Shown: piece after piece, positions 1 through 6,720 of the stretch
How the letters are laid out: each line of letters starts with the position of its first letter
Numbering within the stretch: the stretch's first letter is position 1
NCBI GenBank assembly: GCA_900550745.1
Contig: URTO01000109.1
Location: 1 to 6,741 of the forward strand
Reading direction: 5' to 3'
DNA: 6,741 nt
DNA from: an uncultured Desulfovibrio sp.
GTDB taxonomy: Bacteria > Desulfobacterota > Desulfovibrionia > Desulfovibrionales > Desulfovibrionaceae
Position numbers and translations under genes: made by a program
Notes under the pieces: model-generated
The model's input: only the letters and a program-made list of their open reading frames with translations
The model's database searches: none
What the model was told of the DNA's origin: nothing

Positions 1-232
1 ATGCATTGTCTGCCGGTGAGAAGAAACATGATTGTGACCGATGAGGTGATTGAAGCGCCTACTTCGTTGGTTATTCCCTTGGAACGTCATAGAAAAAGGC
101 ATCAACCTTTTTCTATGACACAGCCTTTTTCTTTTTCCCTTGATGGGGCTTTGGTTCCCCCTCCATGTATTTGTGAAACGTATTCTTTTATTACAAAAAC
201 TCTTTTCCCGGCGGCCCATTCAGCGCCATGCT
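1..232. other. AT-richer intergenic region with no supported gene
   Basis: GC is about 44% by hand count, clearly lower than the genes. Open frames crossing it lack ribosome-binding sites and have low-complexity Phe/Ser or Lys-rich products caused by the T and A runs. Besides the inverted repeat at 86-119 it holds poly-T/poly-A stretches (126-136, 185-206) and a weak GGGG/CCCC hairpin (145-160). I see no convincing promoter, RNA gene or mobile-element end. It is probably the spacer between this operon and whatever lies to the left. Confidence 0.55.
86..119. repeat. perfect 14-bp inverted repeat with 6-base loop (intergenic)
   Basis: Arms GTCATAGAAAAAGG (86-99) and CCTTTTTCTATGAC (106-119) are perfectly complementary around the loop CATCAA. 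A second copy of the right-arm core, GCCTTTTTC (123-131), can pair instead with GAAAAAGGC (92-100). On the plus strand that copy is followed at once by TTTTT (132-136). The repeat lies in the AT-rich stretch beyond the operon. It could be a transcription terminator region, an RNA structure or a protein-binding dyad. The sequence alone does not say which. Confidence 0.6.
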
Positions 233-352
233 TCAGGCGGTTCCGTTGGCGGCCTCGCGGTCAAAGGAATCGCGGATCAGGTCAAGGGCGCTTCCCCTGT
301 CGGCGCGTGGCTTGCCGGACGGCTCACCTTCGCGTTCAAGCAGGGTGGGCAT
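233..352 (-). CDS. possible 39-residue small protein downstream of the pump gene
   Basis: This is a short ATG-to-TGA reading frame starting 90 bases after the pump stop codon and lying in the same frame as the pump. Third codon positions are about 74% G/C and second positions about 56% by hand count, the periodicity expected of a gene in this GC-rich host. The GC content falls sharply just past its stop. The product is highly charged, without a signal peptide or membrane segment. Its C-terminal half (SALDLIRDSFDREAAN, residues 21-36) could form an amphipathic helix. I recognise no family. The ribosome-binding site is poor: GGAAGGG lies too close to the ATG. It could be a real small fourth gene of the operon, the remnant of a longer one, or chance in GC-rich sequence. 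No stop occurs between the pump TGA and this ORF in this frame. Confidence 0.33.
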   Translation of the reverse strand: MPTLLEREGEPSGKPRADRGSALDLIRDSFDREAANGTA

Positions 353-418
353 TTCCCTTCCGGCGCGCCGCTCGTACCTTGCGGAGCACAGGGAAAGCGC
401 CCTTGCCGGGGGCCGGGA

Positions 419-439
419 GGAGCCTCCGGGGGAGGCCCC
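419..439 (-). other. strong GC-rich hairpin right after the pump stop codon
   Basis: On the minus strand GGGGCCTCC and GGAGGCTCC pair over 9 bp, with one G-U pair, around a CCC loop, beginning 3 bases after the TGA of the pump. No T-run follows, so it is not a standard intrinsic terminator. It could protect the 3' end of the mRNA, cause pausing, or simply reflect local GC-richness. Confidence 0.45.
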
Positions 440-442
440 GCT

Positions 443-3400
443 TCAGGCTTGCTTCGGTTCGGGCGTCCGTTTGCCGCCCAGTTTGCTGGAAAGCCCCATG
501 AACACCGTATAGAAAAACGGGGCGTACAGCACGGTGAGCAGCGCCGTCGCCACCATGCCGCCGAAGACGGCAGTACCCAGATATTGCTGGTTGATCGCGC
601 CCGCGCCCGTTGCCCAGAGCATGGGCAGGGCGCCCACGGCATAGGCCAGCGAGGACATGAGGATGGGCCGGAATCTGACGCTCGCGGCCTTGTGCGCCGC
701 CTGCATGGGGGGCATCCCCTGTTCCCCGTAGCGGCGCGCGTACAAGACCAGAATCAGCGCGTTTTTGCTGGACATGGCGATGAGCAGCAGCATCCCGATC
801 TGCACATAGATATTGTTGTCCATGCCGCGCAGCATGATGGCGGCCACGGTGCCGAACAGCGCCAGCGGGATGACCAGCAGCACGCCGAGGGGCAATATCC
901 AGTTGGCATACAGCGCGGCGAGGATCAGGTAGACCAGCAGGATCGCCAGACCGACGGCAATGGCGGCCTGCCCGTGGCTTTTCTCTTCCTGAAAGCTCAT
1001 CCCCGTCCACTCGTAGCCGAAACCTTGGGGCAGTACCCGCCCGGCGATTTCTTCCATAGCCTCCATACCGGCGCCCGTGCTGACGCCGGGGGCGGCGCTG
1101 CCCTGCATGGATGCGGAAGAGTAGAGGTTGTAGCGCGTCACGATGCTCGGCCCGCTGACCTGCTGGACGGAAGCGAAGCCCGCCAGCGGCACTTCCTCGC
1201 CCTTGCCGTTGGGCACGCGTAGGGACAAAAGGTTGTCCGCCGTGCTGCGGTAGCGTTCGGCGGCCTGCACGCGTACCTGATAGTTCTGGTTGTATTTGCT
1301 GAAGGTATTGATGTACTGGCCTCCGAACGCCGTTTGTATGGCCGTGAAAAGCTGCGGCAGGGCAATGCCTTCCGTCATGGCCTGCGTGCGGTTCACGTTC
1401 AGGTAAAGTTTGGGCGTCGAGGCGGAATACAGGGACATGACATGTTCAAGGCGCGGATCTTTCGCAGCCGCCTCCTCGTAGGCCCGGACCGCCGCCTCCA
1501 GCGCCTGAGGCCCGCGGCTGGCCCGGTCTTCGATCATCATGTCGAAGCCCCCGGCATTGCCGATGCCCATGATGGGCGGTGGCGGGATGACCATGAATTC
1601 GCCTTCGGGGATTTTGCCGAATCCCCGGTAGAGTTCGTCCATGATGGCGTACTGGTTCAGTTTGGTGCCGCGTTTCGCCCAGCTTTCAAAGATCACGAAG
1701 GCCGTCACCGCGTTGGGCAGGGCCGCGCCTTCCATCATGGAAAAGCCGCTGATGGTGACCCATGTTTCCACGCCGGGCGTGTTGGCGAACACCTCATCCA
1801 TGCGGCCCGCCAATTCCGAAGCGCGCGGGCTGGCCGCGGCGTCGGGCAGTTGTGCGCTCACAAGGACATACCCCTGATCCTCTTCGGGCAGGAAGCCCTG
1901 AGGCAGGGTTGTCAGCCCCCAGACGGCAAAGGCGGCGAGGACGCCGTACGTCAGCAGGGCGATGGCGGGCGAGCGCAGGGTGATCCCCACAATGCGCATG
2001 GCAAAGCCGTGCAGGGCGTTGTACCCGCGGTTGAAGATCCGGCAAAAGACATTGCCCGCCGTCACGTCGGCCTTGTCTTCCGCAAAATCGGGCCGTTCAC
2101 CTTGCGGGGCGTCGAACGAGGCCGGGCGCACGGCTTTCTGCTGGCGGAGCAGCAGGGAACATTCCGTGGGTGTGAGCGAGATGGCGAAAACGGCACTGAG
2201 GAGTGCCGCGCCGCCTATGACCAGCGCGAACTGGCTATACAGCTGCCCGGTGATGCCGGGGAGCGTAGCCGCCGGGAGGAATACGCTGGCAAAGACGAAC
2301 ATCACCGCCACGATGGAGAGGAACAGATCCCTCATGCCCGCGAGGGCGGCCTCCTGCGGCGTCAGCCCCCGCTCCAGATGGGACATGGTGGCTTCCACAA
2401 CGATGATCGAGTCGTCCACGATGAGCCCTATCGCCAGCACGAGCGCGAAAAGCGATATCATGTTCACCGAAAAACCGGCGATGTTCAGGAAAACGAACGC
2501 CCCCATGAGGGTCACGGGAATGACCACCGCCGGGCCGACCGCCGCCCGGAAGTTCTGGAGGAAGACCAGCACGACCAGCATGACCAGCACAATGGACTTC
2601 ACAAAGGTCAGATATACTTGCGTCACGGCGATGGAAACGAAGTGCGACGTGTCGAACGGCATGGTCCAGCGCATGTCGGGCGGGAAATCCTTGGACAGTT
2701 TTTCCATGGCGCTGCGGATGTTGGCGGCGGTTTCAAGGGCGTTTGCGTCGGGCAGCTGGTAGATGGCGATGAGCGCCGCGTTGTCCCCGCGGATCTGGGA
2801 CTGTGCCCCGTAGGACTGTGCCCCCATTTCGATTTCGCCCACGTCGCGCAGCCGGATTATCTGGTTGCCGGGCAGCGTCTTGACGATGATGTCGCCGAAT
2901 GCCGTGGGCGTGTCCAACTGTCCCTGCATGAGCACCGTCAACTGCATGGCCTGCTTGTCGGAATTGGGCCTGCCGCCGACGTTGCCCGCGGCTACCTGGA
3001 CGTTTTGCTGGCTGATGGCCTGATTGACCTCGTCCACGCTCACGCCAAGGTAGTTGAGCTTGTCGAGATCCAGCCAGATCCGCATGGCGTAGAACCCGGC
3101 CCCGAAAGCCTGCACCTGCCCGACCCCCTTCACGCGGGAAAGGACGTTTTCGATTTGCAGGTTCGCGTAGTTGGCCAGAAAAAGGTTGTCGTAGGAGCCG
3201 CCGGGGGAATCGAGGGCTATGACCTGCAGGATGGAGGGGGAGTGTTTGGTGACCGTGACCCCCTGCTGCTGTACGACCTCCGGCAGAAGCGGGAGCGCGT
3301 TGTTGACCAGGTTTTGCAGCAATACCATGGCGATATTGACATCGGTCCCCAGCGCGAAGGTGACGGTAAGGGAATAGGTGCCGTCATCGGCGCTGGTGGA

Positions 3401-3640
3401 GGACATGTAGATCATGTTTTCCACGCCGTTGACCTGCAACTCTATGGGCGCGCCGACGGTCTTGGCCACGGTTTCCGCGTCCGCGCCGGGATAGCTGGCG
3501 GAAACGGCGATCGTCGGCGGGGTGATGTCGGGATACAGCGCTATGGGAAGGCGCGTCAGCGACACGATGCCCAGAATGACCGCAATGATGGCAATGACGT
3601 TGGTAAAAATGGGATTTTGGACGAACAGGCGTGTAAACAT
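443..3640 (-). CDS. HAE-1 family RND multidrug efflux pump, inner-membrane permease (AcrB/MexF-like)
   Basis: This 1065-residue protein (AcrB has 1049) is the proton-driven transporter of the tripartite system. It has the duplicated RND layout: TM1 (about 10-30), large periplasmic porter/docking loop (31-335), TM2-TM6 (340-492), cytoplasmic linker (about 497-552), TM7 (555-575), second periplasmic loop (576-890) and TM8-TM12 (892-1046). TM4 carries the HAE-1 proton-relay pair D409-D410 in AIGLIVDDSIIVVEA. TM10 carries the matching lysine K959 in SSKNA. R989 and S996 sit where AcrB has R971 and T978. Other family marks are LPIALYPDITPP (31-42), VQVAAGNVGGRP (214-225) and GNAGGF (694-699), which I recall as closer to MexF-type pumps than to AcrB. 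The ATG at 3640 has GAGGA (3648-3652) 7 bases upstream, and MFTRLFVQNPIF matches the usual N-terminus. An in-frame GTG at 3694 overlaps the upstream stop (GTGA) but has no ribosome-binding site and adds 18 residues. The drug-pocket residues differ from AcrB, and the substrate cannot be predicted. Confidence 0.97.
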   Translation of the reverse strand: MFTRLFVQNPIFTNVIAIIAVILGIVSLTRLPIALYPDITPPTIAVSASYPGADAETVAKTVGAPIELQVNGVENMIYMSSTSADDGTYSLTVTFALGTDVNIAMVLLQNLVNNALPLLPEVVQQQGVTVTKHSPSILQVIALDSPGGSYDNLFLANYANLQIENVLSRVKGVGQVQAFGAGFYAMRIWLDLDKLNYLGVSVDEVNQAISQQNVQVAAGNVGGRPNSDKQAMQLTVLMQGQLDTPTAFGDIIVKTLPGNQIIRLRDVGEIEMGAQSYGAQSQIRGDNAALIAIYQLPDANALETAANIRSAMEKLSKDFPPDMRWTMPFDTSHFVSIAVTQVYLTFVKSIVLVMLVVLVFLQNFRAAVGPAVVIPVTLMGAFVFLNIAGFSVNMISLFALVLAIGLIVDDSIIVVEATMSHLERGLTPQEAALAGMRDLFLSIVAVMFVFASVFLPAATLPGITGQLYSQFALVIGGAALLSAVFAISLTPTECSLLLRQQKAVRPASFDAPQGERPDFAEDKADVTAGNVFCRIFNRGYNALHGFAMRIVGITLRSPAIALLTYGVLAAFAVWGLTTLPQGFLPEEDQGYVLVSAQLPDAAASPRASELAGRMDEVFANTPGVETWVTISGFSMMEGAALPNAVTAFVIFESWAKRGTKLNQYAIMDELYRGFGKIPEGEFMVIPPPPIMGIGNAGGFDMMIEDRASRGPQALEAAVRAYEEAAAKDPRLEHVMSLYSASTPKLYLNVNRTQAMTEGIALPQLFTAIQTAFGGQYINTFSKYNQNYQVRVQAAERYRSTADNLLSLRVPNGKGEEVPLAGFASVQQVSGPSIVTRYNLYSSASMQGSAAPGVSTGAGMEAMEEIAGRVLPQGFGYEWTGMSFQEEKSHGQAAIAVGLAILLVYLILAALYANWILPLGVLLVIPLALFGTVAAIMLRGMDNNIYVQIGMLLLIAMSSKNALILVLYARRYGEQGMPPMQAAHKAASVRFRPILMSSLAYAVGALPMLWATGAGAINQQYLGTAVFGGMVATALLTVLYAPFFYTVFMGLSSKLGGKRTPEPKQA

Positions 3641-3647
3641 AGGACAT

Positions 3648-3652
3648 TCCTC
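3648..3652 (-). promoter_or_regulatory. ribosome-binding site of the pump gene
   Basis: GAGGA on the minus strand lies 7 bases before the ATG at 3640, within the 50-base spacer after the adaptor stop codon. It favours this ATG over the upstream in-frame GTG at 3694, which has no comparable site. Confidence 0.75.
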
Positions 3653-3690
3653 ATACTGCGGGGGAGGGGCCGACAGCGTGCGGCGGGGCG

Positions 3691-4845
3691 TCACTGCGCG
3701 GTGTTGGTGACGGCCATGCCCTGCCGGATATGGGCCATGCCGTCATAGATAACCAACGATTCCGGGGTAATCCCGCTGATGACGGCAATACGGTCACTGC
3801 CCACGGCGGGCCCGGCCGCCACCGGGATCATGCGGGCCCGGCTGTCCTGCCCGATGACGTATACGAAGGATTTTCCCTGATTTTCCAGTACGGCCTGCCG
3901 GGGGATCACCAGCATTTCGTTCTTACGCTCCGTGGGGACCTGAACCCGTACGAAAAGGCCCGGAAGCAGCTTGCCGTCCGTATTGGGAAAAACGCCGCGC
4001 AGGGCGAGCGTCCCGGAAGAGGCGTCCACTTGCGGGGAAATGTAGTCGAGCTTCCCCTTGATGGAATAAGGCCCATCGCCGACGGCTAGTTCCAAGGGGA
4101 TGGATTTGGCATCGTCGAAGCTGTTCAGAAGCGGCAGGATGCTGTCCGCCGGGGCCGTAAAACTGGCATAGACGGGATCCTGGGAAACGATGGAGGCAAG
4201 CGTTCCGGTCTGCGGGCTGATCACATTGCCGACGTCCACTTTATGGCGCGACACGCGCCCGGTGAACGGGGCCTTGATGACCGTATATCCCAATTCGATG
4301 CCCGCTTGGGCCAGGGCGGCTTGCGCGGCGGCGACCTGCGCTTCGGCATTGCTCAACTGTTCGCGCCAACTGACCACCGTGGACTGTGAGGCCGCCCGTT
4401 CCGCGTAGAGCTTCCGGTTGCGGGCGTATTCGACCGCCGCCCTGTTCCGCACCGCCTTCTGCGCCGCCAGCGTGGCTTCGGCCTGTTGTTGTTTAGCCTT
4501 GTACATCGTGGGATCAATGACGAACAGGGTGTCCCCTTCCTGTACGAGTGCACCGTCCGCATAGGCTATCTTTTGCAGCGTGCCTTCCACACGGGCCACA
4601 ATGTCCGCAGTGCGCACGGCCTGCGTCATCCCCGTGCTTTCCACCAGCAAAGGCACGTTCCGCCGCTCCGGTTTGACGGCGGCCACGGGCAGGGGGGCAT
4701 CCGTTTCCGCCTTATGCGGCGTGTCGTTGCAGCCGGACAGAACAAGGCAGAGGGCCACAGCGATCCCCGGCAGTCCGGGCAGGAGGGACGCGGGCACGCG
4801 GGCGGGGTTTTGACGAAGGGCTGTTTGGGAGTCGCAGCTGTGCAT
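3691..4845 (-). CDS. RND efflux periplasmic adaptor (membrane fusion protein, AcrA/MexA type), lipoprotein
   Basis: This 384-residue protein is the periplasmic adaptor that joins the pump to the outer-membrane channel. A hydrophobic segment (about 25-38) ends in a canonical lipobox L36-S37-G38-C39, so the mature protein should be lipid-anchored. Domains follow the AcrA order: first lipoyl half (about 81-111, ending FVID), alpha-helical hairpin (about 112-184, Ala/Gln-rich coiled coil), second lipoyl half with YTVIKAPFTGRV (187-198) and VGNVIS (205-210), beta-barrel (about 215-303), and membrane-proximal domain (about 305-380). At the hairpin tip, R142-x3-L146-x6-S153 has the same spacing as the conserved Arg/Leu/Ser docking motif of AcrA (RYQKLLGTQYIS, recalled), which contacts the TolC-type channel. 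The ATG at 4845 has AGAGG (4854-4858) 8 bases upstream. It starts one base after the channel stop codon, so the two are probably translationally coupled. An earlier in-frame start at 4896 would overlap the channel gene and put 17 polar residues before the signal peptide, so I rejected it. Confidence 0.96.
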   Translation of the reverse strand: MHSCDSQTALRQNPARVPASLLPGLPGIAVALCLVLSGCNDTPHKAETDAPLPVAAVKPERRNVPLLVESTGMTQAVRTADIVARVEGTLQKIAYADGALVQEGDTLFVIDPTMYKAKQQQAEATLAAQKAVRNRAAVEYARNRKLYAERAASQSTVVSWREQLSNAEAQVAAAQAALAQAGIELGYTVIKAPFTGRVSRHKVDVGNVISPQTGTLASIVSQDPVYASFTAPADSILPLLNSFDDAKSIPLELAVGDGPYSIKGKLDYISPQVDASSGTLALRGVFPNTDGKLLPGLFVRVQVPTERKNEMLVIPRQAVLENQGKSFVYVIGQDSRARMIPVAAGPAVGSDRIAVISGITPESLVIYDGMAHIRQGMAVTNTAQ

Positions 4846-4846
4846 A

Positions 4847-6631
4847 TCAGTAACCTCTGTTCGTTTCGGCTTGTGGGAGCTCGGACTGTCCGGCAACGGG
4901 GGCGCTTTCCATATCGCGCAGCATGCCGCCCCAGTCGGTACGCTTTTTCATCGCGTCGACGGTGGCCTTGGGCAACGGCAGGGGCTGGGGCTGCCAGCCG
5001 CCGCCCAGGGCCCGGAACAGGGCCACGGCTTGCAGCGCCGTGTTTCCCGCTGCCGCCGCAACGCTGTTTTCTTGCTGGTATTGCGTGGTCTGGGCCGAGA
5101 CGACCGTGGTAAAATCGGTGCTGCCCGCGTTGTACTGCTCAAGCGCCAGCTTGGTGGAGCGCCCGGCGGCTTCGGCGGCCTGCTGGAGCAGGGTCAGGCG
5201 CTGGCGGGAACGGATGAAGGAGCTCATGGCGTCCTCGGCTTCCTGCAATGCCCGCAGCACCGTTTGTTTGTAGGTGACGAGGCTTTGCTGGAAAACGGCG
5301 TCCTGCGCGCGCACGGCATTGTACAGCCGTCCGTAGTTGAGGAAGGGCAGCACCAGGGACGGCGAGGCGCTTGCGGTGAAGGCGTTGTGCGAGAAGGTGT
5401 CTCCCAGCGTGAAGGCCCCGACGTCGCTTCCTTGGAATCCCAGAAAGCCGCTGATGGAAAACGAAGGGAACAGCGCCGCCTTGTTGATGCCTATGCGCGC
5501 GCACTGGGCCGCCGCTTCCTGTTCCGCCTGCCGTACATCGGGCCTCCGGCGCAGGAGATCCGCCGGGACGCCTATGGCTATGTCCAGAGGGATAAAGGGC
5601 TGGGCGGTGCGTTCCGCCGCGTATGGCATTGCCCCTTGAGGAAGCGTTTTCCCCGCTGTGGGCCCGGAAGACGCCCGTGCTGTTCCGAGAGCCGTTTGAG
5701 GCGGCTGCGGCATCCAGTCCGGGGCCAGTTCCGGTATGGGGCCGGGGGGGATGCCGAGCAGCACGCACAGGGCATTGCGGCTGGCGATCAACTGCGCTTC
5801 CAACTGCGGGATGTCGGCTTCCGTATTCTTCTGCATGGCGACGGCTTGATCGTAGTCCCGCCCGCTTGAGGCTCCCAAGCGGAACATGGCTTCGGTCAGG
5901 CGTACGGATTCCTTCTGCGCCAAGCTGTTGCGTTTTGCGATTTCCAGTTGTTTTTCCGTCGTGCGATAGCTGAAATACTGTTGGGCGACATCGGCGCTGA
6001 GGGTTACGAGCGCGAGTTCATAGCCCGCATGGGCGCCTTGCAGGGCGGCCTTGGCGGCTTCGGCGTTGCGCCGGTACTTGCCCCAGATGTCGATTTCCCA
6101 CGTCGCCTGAAAGCCCAGATTCAGTTGCCGGATGGTGCCGGGCTGTGAGGGCTCGCCCGGTTGGGGCGCATCGGCGGAGCGGCGGCTGGGGTGTTCGGAG
6201 CTGTATGTTCCGGTGAGCTCCTGCGTCTGCGGAAAGAAACTGCCTATGGCAATGGCATATTGCGCGCGGTACTGTACGATTTTCAGCAGGGCCGCCTCGA
6301 TGGTGGGGCTGGAGAGGCGCGCCCGCGCCACAAGCTGGTTCAGGGCGGGGTCATTGAAGCTCTGCCACCATGTATCCAGGGAAACATTCCCGGCGAGAGG
6401 GGGCTGCGGGTCGCCCGCATCCCATTTTTCCGGCATGTTTTGCATATCGGGCCGCTCGAAATCAGGCCCCACGCTCCATGTGGAGCACCCCGGCGCCCCG
6501 ATCAGGCATAGCGTCACGATGAGCGATTGGGCTATGCCCGTTTTGAGCCCGTGGGATCGCGTTCGGGAGGAGCGGCTGTGGAATGGGGAGGGATTACAGG
6601 CCAATGCAGTAGAGAATATGTTGTTCGGCAT
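4847..6631 (-). CDS. RND efflux outer-membrane channel lipoprotein (NodT/OprM family)
   Basis: This 594-residue protein is the outer-membrane exit duct of the pump, a TolC-like trimeric channel. A long basic N-terminus (many Arg/Ser, residues 18-30) precedes a hydrophobic segment (about 33-48) and a lipobox-like A46-P47-G48-C49. Pro at -2 and Ala at -3 are not ideal, but a Cys just before VGPDFERP (54-61) is usual in this family. Family marks are WEIDIWGKYRR (178-188), the repeat-start motif GVPADLLRRRPDVRQAEQ (354-371), ALFPSFSISG (386-395), PFLNYGRL (429-436) and the ending ALGGGW (541-546). It is longer than typical members (about 460-500 residues) because of the long leader, a Pro/Ala/Gly-rich linker (about 298-350) and a 48-residue tail after ALGGGW. 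I chose the ATG at 6631 because AGGA (6638-6641) lies 6 bases upstream. An in-frame GTG at 6658 has only a weak GAAG. It is the first gene of the operon. The family call is firm; the substrate is unknown. Confidence 0.96.
   Translation of the reverse strand: MPNNIFSTALACNPSPFHSRSSRTRSHGLKTGIAQSLIVTLCLIGAPGCSTWSVGPDFERPDMQNMPEKWDAGDPQPPLAGNVSLDTWWQSFNDPALNQLVARARLSSPTIEAALLKIVQYRAQYAIAIGSFFPQTQELTGTYSSEHPSRRSADAPQPGEPSQPGTIRQLNLGFQATWEIDIWGKYRRNAEAAKAALQGAHAGYELALVTLSADVAQQYFSYRTTEKQLEIAKRNSLAQKESVRLTEAMFRLGASSGRDYDQAVAMQKNTEADIPQLEAQLIASRNALCVLLGIPPGPIPELAPDWMPQPPQTALGTARASSGPTAGKTLPQGAMPYAAERTAQPFIPLDIAIGVPADLLRRRPDVRQAEQEAAAQCARIGINKAALFPSFSISGFLGFQGSDVGAFTLGDTFSHNAFTASASPSLVLPFLNYGRLYNAVRAQDAVFQQSLVTYKQTVLRALQEAEDAMSSFIRSRQRLTLLQQAAEAAGRSTKLALEQYNAGSTDFTTVVSAQTTQYQQENSVAAAAGNTALQAVALFRALGGGWQPQPLPLPKATVDAMKKRTDWGGMLRDMESAPVAGQSELPQAETNRGY
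4854..4858 (-). promoter_or_regulatory. ribosome-binding site of the adaptor gene, inside the channel gene
   Basis: AGAGG on the minus strand lies 8 bases before the ATG at 4845 and is part of the Arg-Gly codons near the end of the channel protein. The junction reads TGA-T-ATG, so ribosomes finishing the channel can restart at once on the adaptor. This decides the adaptor start. Confidence 0.75.
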
Positions 6632-6637
6632 ACGGCA

Positions 6638-6641
6638 TCCT
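6638..6641 (-). promoter_or_regulatory. ribosome-binding site of the channel gene
   Basis: AGGA on the minus strand (within CAGGA) lies 6 bases before the ATG at 6631. It is the best-spaced site near the 5' end of the first gene and supports that start over the GTG at 6658. Confidence 0.6.
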
Positions 6642-6675
6642 GAATGCAAAAGGAGCACGGCAAGGCTTCATAACT

Positions 6676-6699
6676 TTGATGATGTGCCGTACGCATCAA
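6676..6699. promoter_or_regulatory. candidate operator dyad in the operon leader
   Basis: A perfect 6-bp inverted repeat (TTGATG and CATCAA, 12 bases apart) lies between the candidate -10 element and the first gene. Its size and place would suit a dimeric repressor of the TetR or MarR kind, which often control RND operons. The regulator itself is not in the window. Six-base arms can arise by chance, so this is tentative. Confidence 0.22.
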
Positions 6700-6714
6700 T
6701 TCTTTTCTCCAGTC

Positions 6715-6720
6715 AGTATA
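6715..6720 (-). promoter_or_regulatory. candidate -10 element of the operon promoter
   Basis: TATACT on the minus strand matches the sigma-70 -10 consensus at five of six positions. Transcription from it would start near 6708 and give a leader of about 77 bases before the channel gene. A -35 box at normal spacing would lie at the very edge of the window or outside it, so the promoter is only half visible. A second weak -35-like TTGATG (6694-6699) has no good -10 partner. Confidence 0.35.

Noticed and set aside
86..119. Calling the 14-bp inverted repeat a transposon end or a standard Rho-independent terminator
   Set aside because: No transposase, target-site duplication or second distant copy is seen. 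The stem is AT-rich and not directly followed by a T-run on either strand, so neither label is supported.
361..370. Perfect 10-bp palindrome CGGCGCGCCG
   Set aside because: It has no loop or neighbouring copies and lies in GC-rich sequence, so a chance palindrome is the simplest reading.
1..501. A plus-strand open frame from the first base through the intergenic region into the pump gene
   Set aside because: It crosses the inverted repeat and T-runs, shows no good ribosome-binding site, and then overlaps the small ORF and the pump gene in antisense. Its product has no recognisable feature.
140..1222. A 360-codon plus-strand open frame opposite the 3' part of the pump gene
   Set aside because: It is antisense to conserved TM8-TM12 coding sequence, has a low-complexity Gly/His/Gln/Arg-rich product and lacks a ribosome-binding site.
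1334..3748. An 804-codon open frame on the plus strand opposite the pump and the end of the adaptor gene
   Set aside because: It lies antisense to a clearly conserved pump. Its product is a His/Arg/Gly/Asp-rich string with no recognisable domain, as expected from reverse reading of GC-biased codons.
4871..5869. A 332-codon plus-strand open frame opposite the channel gene
   Set aside because: Same cause: a shadow of GC-biased codons. The real gene on the minus strand carries all the family motifs.
100..6699. The hexamer CATCAA/TTGATG occurs in the intergenic hairpin loop (100-105), at 140-145, and in both arms of the leader dyad (6676-6681, 6694-6699)
   Set aside because: A six-base word is too short to link sites 6.5 kb apart, and the contexts differ. 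I treat it as chance.
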